DNA of 61,762 nt from a virus: IMG/VR virus record IMGVR_UViG_3300020182_000034, positions 1 to 61,762 of that record; one strand, written 5' to 3'. Shown piece after piece: positions 26,701-35,862 of the stretch (position 1 is its first letter; every line of letters starts with the position of its first letter). The notes beneath the pieces were generated by a model. The model had not been told where the DNA came from. It saw only the letters and a list, made by a program, of their open reading frames with translations, and ran no database searches. A program made the position numbers and the translations under genes.

Positions 26701-28948
26701 TTTTGATGGTGGGATCCAAGGTTTTGAAACTGTTCTCGATGAAGAAGTTAGGCGTTTTTTACAATACCCAAATGGAGCGATAAAAGATATTAATCTTAAC
26801 GAGTATCACGAATATACCTACTTCGTAGGCACCTCTGCGTTTGTAGCTTATGGATCCAATTTGGTTCCCGCATATTCTAGAGTTTATATAGATTTACTGT
26901 ACGACAACCCATTGGGGGATGTTCCCGCATTTTTTCTTGAGGATCTCTATGGAGAAATTGTGAACTGGACCGATGATGAAGGAAATGTCGGTGGGAATTT
27001 AAAAATTGAATCCACTAATAAGTGGGTAATTGGAAATTTGGAAGTGCAGGTTGATGAATCAATCGTCAAGGGAGAGGTTAAAGCTTGGGTGACGTCTAAT
27101 GACGACCAGTTAGCATCAATAATAGAAGAAGAGAATGAAGGCTGGAGGAGTACAAAAAAGATTAGTGGCCCTGCTATTTTAAGCTTTCTTGATGTAGATT
27201 ATAGTGGCTGGTTTTACCAATTTGGTAATCTTTCTGGTTACTCAAAAAAGAATCCTGCGGGCATTGTCTTGCCTCGCTCTCAAGATTCTGACCCTGCCAA
27301 TTTCATGTTTAAGGATGCAATTAATTGCGCGGCAAAATTCAAGGTCGGAGAAAGTTTTGAAGTTAATGATTATTTGGGACTCTGGGTAACTTACGAATTT
27401 AAAACATTCTCAGAGCAAGGGGGCGGCCTTTTATCTCCAAGGTCGTTTGATCCTCAAGTCATGCTTTCAAGTCAAGACTCGTTGGCTATTGATGGCTCTG
27501 TTTCTTTGGGTGTTTGTAATTCTGCAAATCATACTTTATTAAGCATAGAGCAGATGACTGTTGAGTCTACACCCAATGGGTATGCGTACGGGTGGGTACA
27601 AAAAGGAATTATGAAGATTCATTCTTCTTTTTTAACGGAGGCAGAGACATTTAGCGACGAATCTAATCAAAACCTAGATACGGTTTTGCTGGGTGCGGAG
27701 CAATGGCTTTGTCAAGCTAACGCCTCATGCTTTATTGTTGACAATGAAGGCCTGGGTAATATAGAATTTAAGGTGGGGGATATTGCGTATGAATACGGTA
27801 TAGTTTATGACTCTGAATTGGATAATTACAGCGTTGTTAACAAAAATAATGATTACGATGCAAAAGGCGTTTCTTTGGATACCGCTTACGACGTCCTGCT
27901 AAAAACAAAAACAAAAAGAAAGGCTTTTCGAAAGTTCGTCATGGAAGGAGACGTTCCTTGCTTTCAGATTTGGAGGCACTTGGTCAGAACTTCTACTCAA
28001 GAAAGTCAAGTCGAAGATTTTTACGCGTCACAGTATCTTCCCGACGGTAATACTTTAGGGTTTCCATTTGGTCAGTATAAGGCGGAAAGGTCCGCGCTAC
28101 CTTACCTTCCGAGTAGTCCAGGAATTGAGCTTAAGCTTAATTTTGGAACTCTCGATATCAACCCAAGATTGAAAGCGATTATTTTAAAGGCTGCCGAAAC
28201 ATGGAAATCTTGCGTGTTGGACGCGCTAACTATTCGAGTTGATATCGTAGAGGATACTTCTGGCGATTCTACTTTAGCGGCTGTATATACCCATACGGAT
28301 CTCGATTTTACTGAATACGGAATGAAGCCTGTTGGGAAAAATCATCTTTTCCGCAGCTCCGCACTACTTGTCTATAATCCAAATTTTCTTTTTACTGATA
28401 AATGGTTGAAAGAAGATGAAGATGGAGACTCTTCGGCCGGCTCAGTTGCTTATCATGAATTTGGACACATATTTGGAATAACTTCAATGCAAAACAAAGA
28501 CCGTTTGAACCTCTACAGTGCCGACACTAAAGATTTATACGACCATTTTGAAATGACAGAAAAGTTTGGCGCCCAATACATTGGGGCTAAGGGTGTCGAG
28601 AAATGGAAAGAGTTGATAATTCATAAGGGTTTTGATGACCCAGTCCAATATTTTTACGAAAGCATACCTCTTAATGAGGCGAGGTATTTTGAGAACGCAG
28701 ATGGCTCGATCGGATCTAAGGAAAAAACAGATTATCACATATCTGAATATCCAAAGTTTGAAAAAGATGGGATACGGGTTCAACCCACTTTTTCTGAAGC
28801 TTTAATGACTACATTTTTAGGGAAGGGTGCAACGCCGACACCCTCAATAATAACCCTTGGACTTTTAGAAGATTTGGGGTACGAGGTGGATTATGGTGCC
28901 GCATGCTCTAATGATGACCCTTCTTTAGAAATAGATATAGAGATATAA
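23795..28948 (+). CDS. gpM-like tail tip protein with DUF4214 and leishmanolysin-like protease domains
   Basis: 1717 aa mosaic. The N-terminus has CBM-like 'SYSKFDFVYNPQDGLYYYA' and Trp repeats ('WVYNTVIGWFFVS'). Two copies of the lambda gpM/minor-tail domain lie near 455-560 and 650-745; the second has the hallmark 'NFNNRDDAEVYAILHFLEQH', 'FSPPAPYEKKKAF' and 'WSHAYNF'. Residues ~830-935 contain a DUF4214 unit ('IQVLYRDLLNRIADQVGMDY', 'LLGSAEYNF'). The C-terminal ~330 residues are a zincin of leishmanolysin (M8) type: 'AYHEFGHIFGI' with His1554, Glu1555 and His1558, and 'GLLEDLGYEVDYGAA' near 1690. The active-site motif is intact; the third zinc ligand is expected further downstream. The protease could digest surface glycoprotein or act in virion maturation. 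It overlaps the previous stop by one base. Confidence 0.8.
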   Translation: MSDQLNPYGPASTNISNYSGVFETGASYSKFDFVYNPQDGLYYYATKDLTIGGELEISGKNRFLFVPDGPVIENQVCHYVYDEWNELGLLNQGLQVGQTINIQGSLLNSNGDYEVLEVEENVDSYYNPVAEKTLISTLGLTAVEGADFWHKSSWFFSPNKGEADEISGGDLNYTSDSLGNWVYNTVIGWFFVSLSDSSEKSFWFFLPHSGERLIDNGVWLWASIDTLGSNVSSSNSFLYLGPENKANDYESYISNDGGLLDYFMSGADWNYGDGTVAVNTKTIAEFGKSHWEAFGLKEERVMPQVEMLGPEGWLHCTKSFLDKYSVCFYNFNNNKWYARLSGGADSFTSIPSDEIAATLNSSKPPSSFVPNRLTDGISARIAVRGVDDSISISQLEEPSDQTIIISSVDSEINSNQDAWTSDRFFFDADYGSTVNFKTNNDKYEFGNGYYSIKPKGINSLSFSADLTFKNRTNREANAIIHFVESHQGQLEKDSSSSNLEYSQGISGFRWGGSSTFHPYDTLDNQSKTFYCDNFSHSLDFENSNNIQLTLKNFNTSLLYKSESLFTKKAEDFDESSYYSRNDVVFYTGNHQYYYFHSGDYSDENIVGPPALMHDEWTRESGYCSEINKDAWTREFYWKPSLGLTVSQSPQLLDMNMNGSYSQIHKDGINNNLLNLELNFNNRDDAEVYAILHFLEQHYGAVPFLFSPPAPYEKKKAFICQEWSHAYNFKNNHSVSARFEQFPIALTSEDIINEIPPAITTKGELIFEPSIEISSQDEQFTWDSVRKKRVYIENIGGTDVEIDYIRLNSEDSAINVLGRPRLGRNYMTPGIPELEGSVVHAKAIFLAIMGFEMSDSLFDDYSESLAFWTARDFVFELINSETFLASSPSESKIQVLYRDLLNRIADQVGMDYFLNVASMSIVVNGLLGSAEYNFAKVMPLNSERRGLLVTIPPDKLFELNLHGKPVKLTSFDGGIQGFETVLDEEVRRFLQYPNGAIKDINLNEYHEYTYFVGTSAFVAYGSNLVPAYSRVYIDLLYDNPLGDVPAFFLEDLYGEIVNWTDDEGNVGGNLKIESTNKWVIGNLEVQVDESIVKGEVKAWVTSNDDQLASIIEEENEGWRSTKKISGPAILSFLDVDYSGWFYQFGNLSGYSKKNPAGIVLPRSQDSDPANFMFKDAINCAAKFKVGESFEVNDYLGLWVTYEFKTFSEQGGGLLSPRSFDPQVMLSSQDSLAIDGSVSLGVCNSANHTLLSIEQMTVESTPNGYAYGWVQKGIMKIHSSFLTEAETFSDESNQNLDTVLLGAEQWLCQANASCFIVDNEGLGNIEFKVGDIAYEYGIVYDSELDNYSVVNKNNDYDAKGVSLDTAYDVLLKTKTKRKAFRKFVMEGDVPCFQIWRHLVRTSTQESQVEDFYASQYLPDGNTLGFPFGQYKAERSALPYLPSSPGIELKLNFGTLDINPRLKAIILKAAETWKSCVLDALTIRVDIVEDTSGDSTLAAVYTHTDLDFTEYGMKPVGKNHLFRSSALLVYNPNFLFTDKWLKEDEDGDSSAGSVAYHEFGHIFGITSMQNKDRLNLYSADTKDLYDHFEMTEKFGAQYIGAKGVEKWKELIIHKGFDDPVQYFYESIPLNEARYFENADGSIGSKEKTDYHISEYPKFEKDGIRVQPTFSEALMTTFLGKGATPTPSIITLGLLEDLGYEVDYGAACSNDDPSLEIDIEI

Positions 28949-28949
28949 A

Positions 28950-30119
28950 ATGACAAATGAATCCCACTCAAACTTAAATAAACAGTTAAGTTCATTAACT
29001 CCCGACACCCTTTTGGAATTTTTTGAAATAGATTTTAGCTCCCTGCAGGCAAATTTCGATCAGTTCAAGCAGGATTACGGCGTAAACTTTGGGGCAGAAC
29101 CTATCTACCGATTTTGCCCCATGATAAATGGCACGAATCCGATAATTTGGCTTGGAGAATCCTACCAGCCTTTACCCATAAAGATTGAAGGTTTCGAGAG
29201 TAAGGGCGAGGGAGGGTTGGCCAGGCCAACTTTGAGCATTGCAAATCCAGAAGGTATATTTTCAAGAATAGTGTATTCAAATAATGATTTTAACAACTGC
29301 AAGGTTACGAGAAAAAGAACTTTTGCGAGGTTTTTAGATTTTAACAATTTCCAGAATAGAAATTTAAACGAAAAAGACCAAAACCCGTTTGGAAAAAGCG
29401 ATCCTGACGCCCATTTAGGAAAAGATGTATACTATATTAATAGAAAAGTTTCTGAGGATAAAAATGCCATAGTTTTTGAGCTAGTATCCCCTTTGGAGAT
29501 GGAAGGAGCTAAGATTCCCGCCAGAACGATCTTATCCAACCATTGCCCGTGGAACTATAGATGCTCTGTAGGTTGTCAATACATAGGTTTGCCTATAGAG
29601 ACTGTCGAAGGTAAAGATCTTACCGAAAATTTCGCAAATAATGAATCAGAAATTGATAACTTCGGAAACAATACAGCTTTAGTTAATAATAATTTGGGAA
29701 AAGTGGACCCTGAAAGATATCCCGGCATGATAAAGTCAATACCCGAATGGAGCCCTTTTGGGCATAGCTATGTTGCAGCAATAGGTTTTGAGGAAGGCTC
29801 CTCTGATGACATTAAGAAATACCAAATGGGAGACTTAGTTAAAATTGAAAATAACACTTCCTTGAACCCATACATGAACACGCCCCAAGTTTTCGTGTGC
29901 ACATCTACCCATTCAAACCCAAGATTGTTTCACCCATACTTTAGCAAGGATCATTGGCTAAAGGATGAATGTTCAAAAGAGCTAGACTCTTGCAAGAAGA
30001 GGTTTCCGCCTCGAGGGGAAAATGAAAAATATCAAGCATACACTCGTGTAAAAGGGCACATCCCCCAGCCATTAAGATTTGGAGGTTTTCCGGGCACGGA
30101 AGAGTATCCTTTTGAATAG
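28950..30119 (+). CDS. Minor tail protein L homologue (probable Fe-S tail tip protein)
   Basis: 389 aa. It follows the gpM-like gene and precedes the gpK-like gene, as in lambda. Four C-terminal-half cysteines are arranged as in the gpL family: 'CPWNYRC' with 'VGCQY', then 'ECSKELDSCKKRF', followed by the usual 'RFGGFPG' near the end. In lambda gpL equivalent cysteines hold an iron-sulphur cluster. The N-terminal half carries a typical gpL beta region ('PLPIKIEGFESKGEGGLARP'). It should form part of the conical tail tip with the gpJ-like protein. It is longer than lambda gpL (232 aa), mainly through N-terminal and central extensions. Confidence 0.85.
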   Translation: MTNESHSNLNKQLSSLTPDTLLEFFEIDFSSLQANFDQFKQDYGVNFGAEPIYRFCPMINGTNPIIWLGESYQPLPIKIEGFESKGEGGLARPTLSIANPEGIFSRIVYSNNDFNNCKVTRKRTFARFLDFNNFQNRNLNEKDQNPFGKSDPDAHLGKDVYYINRKVSEDKNAIVFELVSPLEMEGAKIPARTILSNHCPWNYRCSVGCQYIGLPIETVEGKDLTENFANNESEIDNFGNNTALVNNNLGKVDPERYPGMIKSIPEWSPFGHSYVAAIGFEEGSSDDIKKYQMGDLVKIENNTSLNPYMNTPQVFVCTSTHSNPRLFHPYFSKDHWLKDECSKELDSCKKRFPPRGENEKYQAYTRVKGHIPQPLRFGGFPGTEEYPFE

Positions 30120-30441
30120 TCGACTCTCAAAAGAAATACTTGATGAGATAGCAGATTACGCTAAAAGGTTTAGGCTTGAGGAGTCTTGCGGTCTTGTGGT
30201 TGAAGAGGGAGATTGTTTAAGGTTTGTTGCATGTAAAAACCTCAGCAGGCGCAGGGATATGCATTTTTTAATCAATCCAGAGATTTTAATTGAAAACAAT
30301 GTTTTTTGTATTTATCATTCTCATGTGAACCATTCTCCTTCTCCTTCCAAACTTGATATTAAAAGCTCAAATGATTTATGTATTCCTTATTTGATATATA
30401 GTTTGAGAGATGATGACTTTTATTTTTATAATTGTGTATAA
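30112..30441 (+). CDS. gpK-like tail assembly protein, JAB/MPN (Mov34) peptidase domain only
   Basis: 109 aa from a TTG at 30112 whose codon overlaps the end of the L gene (TTGAATAG); GGAAGAG lies a few bases upstream. A longer TTG start at 30079 is possible but adds a basic, non-conserved stretch. The JAMM metal-site motif is complete: 'YHSHVNHSPSPSKLD' fits HxH-x7-S-x2-D, with the upstream Glu in 'LEESCGLVV'. Lambda gpK has this domain plus an NlpC/P60 peptidoglycan hydrolase domain; the second half is absent here. It probably processes or chaperones tail tip assembly. Confidence 0.8.
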   Translation: MNSRLSKEILDEIADYAKRFRLEESCGLVVEEGDCLRFVACKNLSRRRDMHFLINPEILIENNVFCIYHSHVNHSPSPSKLDIKSSNDLCIPYLIYSLRDDDFYFYNCV

Positions 30442-30442
30442 A
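30434..30442 (+). promoter_or_regulatory. Candidate late promoter motif GTGTATAAA before the gpI-J gene
   Basis: GTGTATAAA lies 15 nt before the GTG start of the gpJ-like gene, and AAGGA follows 6 nt before that start. The motif overlaps the last codons and stop of the gpK-like gene, so coding constraint could explain part of it. This is the weakest of the rightward matches. Confidence 0.3.
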
Positions 30443-30457
30443 GTATAAGGAAATAAG

Positions 30458-33400
30458 GTGAAAAAAGTATATTTACATGGCAGTTTAGGTATGAAGTTTG
30501 GCAAGTCTTGGTGTCTTGATGTCAAGAGCATTCCCGAGGCTTTAAGGGCCATCGATTGCAACAAAGAAGGGTTTCTTGATTACTTTCTGGCGGATATTGT
30601 TGATACTCAATACGTTATATTAAAAAAAGATGCAAAGGATATAAAAAACAAGAAGGACTTTTCCGACAACTTAGTCAAGGAAAAGTCTGAAGCTATCGGA
30701 ATTTTAACCTTTGAGGAAATACATTTAGTGCCAATTGTTCAAGGTGGGGCTCCGGTAGGAGCCGCGATCTCTGCATGGGCTGTGGAGTTTTTCACCGTTC
30801 AAACTTTGATTAATATTGTAATTATGACTGCAATAAGTTACGGAATAGCAATGTTGACCAAGCCTCCAGATCCAGAAACCAAGGATATTAAAACTATAAC
30901 CTCCAAATCATATGTACTTAATGGAGCTAAAAACAGGGCAGCCCAGGGCATTGCTGTACCAATAGGTTACGGAAGATTAATGGTTGGCTCTTCAAATATA
31001 GGCATGAAGATTGATGTTAAAAGGTATCTTAAAAACAGATCTAATGACTCAAGAGTATTAGAGTCCTATTCTTCTACCAAGTTTCTTGATATATTATGCG
31101 AAGGGCCCATAGAGGGTTTTGTTAGTCAGAGGGGCGAAAAGCTCAGAAAGGAGGATTGGGAGAAATCCATCTTTTTAAACAAAGTTCCTATTAGGGGTGA
31201 AGATGGTCGATTCAACTACATACTTTCTGAGAGCACGTCTCAAGGAGAAGAGGGCGGACTTAGCGAAGAAAAACTAACAGATATTCCTAGACCCATCGGC
31301 CTTGCTCTTGGCGAGGAGTTTTCAGCTTCTTCATCTGTAGTGTCTAGGGGTATAAATTATATCAAAGAGCACAACTTACAACTTTATGGACCAATGCCCT
31401 ACCCTCTGGCCGGGAGCCCCTTTAATGAGACGGTGACTGATGCAGGTGGCTTGATTAGTTATTCAATATCGAAGGAGGCGGGAGCTAAGGTTTGTTCTCA
31501 TTTAGTCAAAAATGTGAACGTTAATAAAGTAACATTTACTTTTCAATGCAGGTTGTCATACCACAATATAGAAGGTACCACTTTTCCTGAGACGTGCAGC
31601 TTTGTAATATTAGTTGAGCGATATAATGGCGAGTTTAATATTTTAGACCCCGAAAATTCCGGGTGTCTCGTAACTGTCCCAGAGTTCGCAGATAATATTA
31701 CCACCCAGAATTCTATTGCCGCATCCAAGAAGTGGGAGTTTGGTCTCGATTACTTCAAAAACCTTGGTCCGTTATCAGCGGAGAGGTATCCGGATATGGT
31801 GGGTGCATATGCAATGCTTCTTCTTGCTAGTGAGGGATCAGCAGCGGGTCAGACCAGTAAGAAATTCCAAAAAACCTGGGAACAATTTGTTGACCTAAAC
31901 CAAGAAGTTTCTAAGGCTTACAAAGAAACAGTGATAAATGAAAAGTATTTTTCAGTTTCAGGTATTGCAACTGATCCTTTTGAGTTTCAAATTGAATGCG
32001 ATTTCGCTTTCAATTTAGACACTGTCGAGATTAACGAGGGTATCACCTTTAAAATTATAAAGCTTAGTCCTGAACTTGACCCAAGCGTGGACGCCTCGGA
32101 TAATATAATTGCCGGAATGCGCAAGGTTAGATTCTTAAGTTTATCGCATATTCAAGAAGGTGTTGTTTGCGACATGATGTATCCGCATACCGCGATATGC
32201 TCTGTGGAGTTTGATAGCAAAAATTTCGAATCAACTCCAGAAAGAGCTTACCACGTGAAGCTTAAGAAAGTTTTAATTCCTTCTAATTATGACCCAGTCC
32301 TAAGAAAATATATTAATCAGTCTGGAGAAAAAACTCCCTGGAACGGACTATTTAAGGGGCAGGAAAATAGCTCTCAGTCTCTGTATTCAGTTGAGGATTC
32401 AAATAAATATTGGACAGATAATCCCGCGTGGATATTATTCGATTTGATTGACAATCCTAGGTTCGGGGTTTCTAGGTATGGGCTTGAGCCTGGCAGTATT
32501 GATAAGTGGCAATTGTTTAAAATATCAAAATATTGTGATGAGTTTGTTGACACTGGCTACAATGTGGAAACGAAAACAAAAATCCCAAGAGCTTTTTATA
32601 CAGATAACATAGTTAAGTATGATGATGAATATAATATAGTTGATAATGATTACGGATATATTGAGGTCGACATAAGTCCCGAACAATGGTTTTTTAATGA
32701 AGAAAATGTCGCCATACTTGAATCAAAGGGTTTCGGAAGAAGAGATTATAAGCCCGCAGGATTAAATCGCTATACACTCTGCAATACCGAGTCTATTGTT
32801 AACTCCGTCTTTCAGGATATAGTTCGAAGGGATGCAACAAGCGAAGAGCTTGATGACTTTTTACAAAATTCTTTTAGCGTTGGAACGGTTGCTGATTTAT
32901 TGGTAAACGAGCTCTCGGAAGACAGCCAATCTCCAGCGTTCTCTCCGAACTCTGTTTTTTCAAATGGGGATTTTATTAAAGAATTTGGAGACGGACGACA
33001 GTTTGCAGGAAAGAAAATAGCTTTTTATTCAGCCTCGCATAGTTTTGAGACTTATTCCGAACAAATCAAGCGCAAAATTCACAAGGACTCCTGCCTCGGC
33101 TCCGAGAACAAAATAATAGAGGAAAGGATTTTGTTAAGTTCAGATCCAATAACTAGAAAAATCATTGTTTCTGGGCCCAACTTTGAGGAGGATTTTAAAT
33201 GCTTGACTCACCAAGGCTCAAACGTATCTCTTGGAGGTTGTGCGTGCCAAATTAATCACCCGTTGATTGAGCCTCGATTTTCTTGTAATTTGTATATCAC
33301 TGACCAGTTGGAGGCTTTAGAAGCTCTCAACCATTTAACCTCGGTCTTTAGAGGTATGATAAGCTACTATGATGGAAAAATAAGTGCGAATATAGACCGC

Positions 33401-35854
33401 CCAAAAAAGCCCCAAGCTTTATTTACCAACTCGAACATTAGCAAAGAAGGATTTTCTTATGCAGGTACCCACAAAAATCAAAAATACACAAGCTCGCTTG
33501 TGAGGTTTAACAATAAGGAGAAACAATTTTCTTCCGACGTAATATTTGAGGAAGATTCTCGAGCAACCCAAGTCTTAGGCTTCTCTCAGAAAGAAAGTAT
33601 AGGGTTTGGGATAACTTCAGAATCTCAGGCCAGAAGGTTTGCTAGATGGGTGCTTTCTACCTCGAATTTAGAGCTTGACGCAATATCATTCAAGACATCT
33701 TTGCAGGCAAACTTATTATCCCCAGGCTCTATCTTTGAAGTTTCCGACGAAATGAGAGTTGGAAAGCATAAAAGTGGTAGAATAGTTGATGTCGGTACGG
33801 AGCAAATAATGTCGTTTCTCGACCATGATTATGAAGAGTATGTTAATCAAGACGTCGGCTTACTTAGTTATTGGAACGAGTCTGTTGAGCCTAATCCTGA
33901 TAATGAGCTATCAAAGCTTCAGTGGGGGCGACAACATTGGACCCTAGTTGGTCAATATGAATTTATTACCACCACTATAGATCTTGAAGATAGCTCAGAA
34001 ATATCGCTTGAAGACGGAACGTCAGAGCTTATTGAGGAAGTGAGGATCCCCATCAGAACGATGTTTTTTAAAACTGTTGAAAGGTTAGGCCTTAGTCCGT
34101 TTTTAATTTTAGATAAATCTTTAGATAGTTTTCCAAACCTATCAAGAGTGGAGCTTTCTGTTTCAGTCGGACTTTCCCAACATTCTTATGAAACCATTAA
34201 TGATAGAGCTAATACAGAAAAAAGCTCTTTCGATCAAGACGCAGAAATTGAAAACATCAGCTCTCCACAGCTGCTTAAATTTGACGCAAGGGTCACGAGC
34301 TTGAGAGAGACGGGGGAAACGTCCCATTTGGTCGATTCCACAGGGGTGATAGATAGCCTTTCTTTAAAGTTAAGCTTTAAGCCTTTAGTTAAAGATAATA
34401 GATTTGAGGTTGTTCGTCACAAGTTTGAGGATGGATCTAGGGTTAGGTTTGTATCTGGAGGTATTCTACCCGCAGGTTTGGATGGAGATAGGGTTCTTGA
34501 TCGGTCTTATTTTGTCATAAATATCACCGACCACTCTTTTCAAATCTCAGAAGTTGCTAATGGATTGCCTGTCATAATTCATGACCAAGGGAAGGATTCG
34601 TTCTTAAACAATGGAGGGGACCATTTCGTATGCCCAGAGAGCATGACTGGAGAAATTGACGACATAACCCTCGAGTCTTTCAATCAAATACAAAAAGGAT
34701 CAACTTTTTCTATTAGTGGGCACACGGATCTAGAAAGCAATTCAGCTCTCGGCGCCAGGCTTCTTGATTCTGCGAATTTATTAGCTATTGGTGTTGAGGG
34801 TCTTGATTTCGTGGAGTATAAATCTTGGCAGAATTCAACTATTTTTGGGAATGTTTATATTTCTAGTAGAGACTGGGTTTATGCAGAAGATCTTGGTTGG
34901 GTATACATTAAAAGCATGATTGAGGCAGCCTGGAATAAGCGATGGGGCTTTATTAATGAAATAGGTTGGGTTTTCTTTAACAGCTCACTTAGGGGCTGGA
35001 TTTATTTTCAATGCTTCGAGGGTCACTTAACCATTAACCCTTGGGTTTATAAAAAAAATGAGCAGTTGTTTATAACAGACTCAGACTTATTGGATAAAAA
35101 AGTTTTAGATTACGCGTTCTTGGGTGGGTACGCCAATAATCCATCAGGAAAGAGGTTTGTTATTAGATCTATAAATGGTGAAGGATACTGGCTTGTTTTG
35201 GATAGAGAGTTAAAAGAGGGAGTACAGACTTTAGAGACTGCTCCTTCGGTAGTGGGAGCTATTCCTTCGAACATTGATGAAACCACCGCTTCGTCCAACC
35301 CGGGTTTAAGGGAGTCTGCCATATCAAACATATCATATACCTTATTGGATTACTCAAAACAAAGCGTAGATTCTGCGAGCATTACTTTCCCTCAAGGTCA
35401 TGGTCTCGAAATTCAATATAATTTAAAAATGCATATCAGCGGCGTTGATAGTGGGGATCCGGCTTTTGATGCATTAATAAATAAAGAATGGAGCACTATA
35501 TATGTTGACGACAATAATGTTGAGCTAGTTGGTTCTGAGGGGATCGTTGAACTTTTGAAGGAGAACTCTTTTCAATTTGTTGATCTTGGTAGCGCTACTT
35601 ATATAGCAAGGTTGGAAAGTGTTTTTTCAAACTTATTGCCTTCAAAGCTGTATAGAACTTTGTCTGTCAAGGAAGTTTCCAGTTCGGAGTTTGAGGTTAG
35701 CGGAATGGAGTACAATCTCGCAAAGTTTAAATCAATAGATGAAAATACACCGGTAAGGATTCCGTATTTTCCTATTCCTCCTCAGGCCGATATGAGTGTA
35801 CCTGAGTCACCAACCCTTTTAGAATTAGAAGATAATACCTATAGGGGCAACTAG
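30458..35854 (+). CDS. Fused gpI-gpJ tail tip attachment / host specificity protein
   Basis: 1798 aa from GTG with AAGGA six bases upstream. Residues 1-~190 match lambda tail assembly protein I: 'LHGSLGMKFGKSWCLDV', a hydrophobic double segment (residues ~90-140, 'GGAPVGAAISAWAVEFFTVQ') and 'AQGIAVPIGYGRLMVGS'. The rest matches the central tail-tip protein J: 'FLDILCEGPIEGFV' near 210, and hub domains with 'NPAWILFDLIDNPRFGVSRY' near 655. In lambda I and J are separate genes; here they are one frame. Residues ~1450-1540 contain Trp-rich repeats ('DWVYAEDLGWVYIK', 'IGWVFF', 'RGWIYF') shared with other tail proteins. It forms the trimeric hub that carries the central fibre and opens the tail. 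Confidence 0.85.
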   Translation: MKKVYLHGSLGMKFGKSWCLDVKSIPEALRAIDCNKEGFLDYFLADIVDTQYVILKKDAKDIKNKKDFSDNLVKEKSEAIGILTFEEIHLVPIVQGGAPVGAAISAWAVEFFTVQTLINIVIMTAISYGIAMLTKPPDPETKDIKTITSKSYVLNGAKNRAAQGIAVPIGYGRLMVGSSNIGMKIDVKRYLKNRSNDSRVLESYSSTKFLDILCEGPIEGFVSQRGEKLRKEDWEKSIFLNKVPIRGEDGRFNYILSESTSQGEEGGLSEEKLTDIPRPIGLALGEEFSASSSVVSRGINYIKEHNLQLYGPMPYPLAGSPFNETVTDAGGLISYSISKEAGAKVCSHLVKNVNVNKVTFTFQCRLSYHNIEGTTFPETCSFVILVERYNGEFNILDPENSGCLVTVPEFADNITTQNSIAASKKWEFGLDYFKNLGPLSAERYPDMVGAYAMLLLASEGSAAGQTSKKFQKTWEQFVDLNQEVSKAYKETVINEKYFSVSGIATDPFEFQIECDFAFNLDTVEINEGITFKIIKLSPELDPSVDASDNIIAGMRKVRFLSLSHIQEGVVCDMMYPHTAICSVEFDSKNFESTPERAYHVKLKKVLIPSNYDPVLRKYINQSGEKTPWNGLFKGQENSSQSLYSVEDSNKYWTDNPAWILFDLIDNPRFGVSRYGLEPGSIDKWQLFKISKYCDEFVDTGYNVETKTKIPRAFYTDNIVKYDDEYNIVDNDYGYIEVDISPEQWFFNEENVAILESKGFGRRDYKPAGLNRYTLCNTESIVNSVFQDIVRRDATSEELDDFLQNSFSVGTVADLLVNELSEDSQSPAFSPNSVFSNGDFIKEFGDGRQFAGKKIAFYSASHSFETYSEQIKRKIHKDSCLGSENKIIEERILLSSDPITRKIIVSGPNFEEDFKCLTHQGSNVSLGGCACQINHPLIEPRFSCNLYITDQLEALEALNHLTSVFRGMISYYDGKISANIDRPKKPQALFTNSNISKEGFSYAGTHKNQKYTSSLVRFNNKEKQFSSDVIFEEDSRATQVLGFSQKESIGFGITSESQARRFARWVLSTSNLELDAISFKTSLQANLLSPGSIFEVSDEMRVGKHKSGRIVDVGTEQIMSFLDHDYEEYVNQDVGLLSYWNESVEPNPDNELSKLQWGRQHWTLVGQYEFITTTIDLEDSSEISLEDGTSELIEEVRIPIRTMFFKTVERLGLSPFLILDKSLDSFPNLSRVELSVSVGLSQHSYETINDRANTEKSSFDQDAEIENISSPQLLKFDARVTSLRETGETSHLVDSTGVIDSLSLKLSFKPLVKDNRFEVVRHKFEDGSRVRFVSGGILPAGLDGDRVLDRSYFVINITDHSFQISEVANGLPVIIHDQGKDSFLNNGGDHFVCPESMTGEIDDITLESFNQIQKGSTFSISGHTDLESNSALGARLLDSANLLAIGVEGLDFVEYKSWQNSTIFGNVYISSRDWVYAEDLGWVYIKSMIEAAWNKRWGFINEIGWVFFNSSLRGWIYFQCFEGHLTINPWVYKKNEQLFITDSDLLDKKVLDYAFLGGYANNPSGKRFVIRSINGEGYWLVLDRELKEGVQTLETAPSVVGAIPSNIDETTASSNPGLRESAISNISYTLLDYSKQSVDSASITFPQGHGLEIQYNLKMHISGVDSGDPAFDALINKEWSTIYVDDNNVELVGSEGIVELLKENSFQFVDLGSATYIARLESVFSNLLPSKLYRTLSVKEVSSSEFEVSGMEYNLAKFKSIDENTPVRIPYFPIPPQADMSVPESPTLLELEDNTYRGN

Positions 35855-35862
35855 ACATAAAT

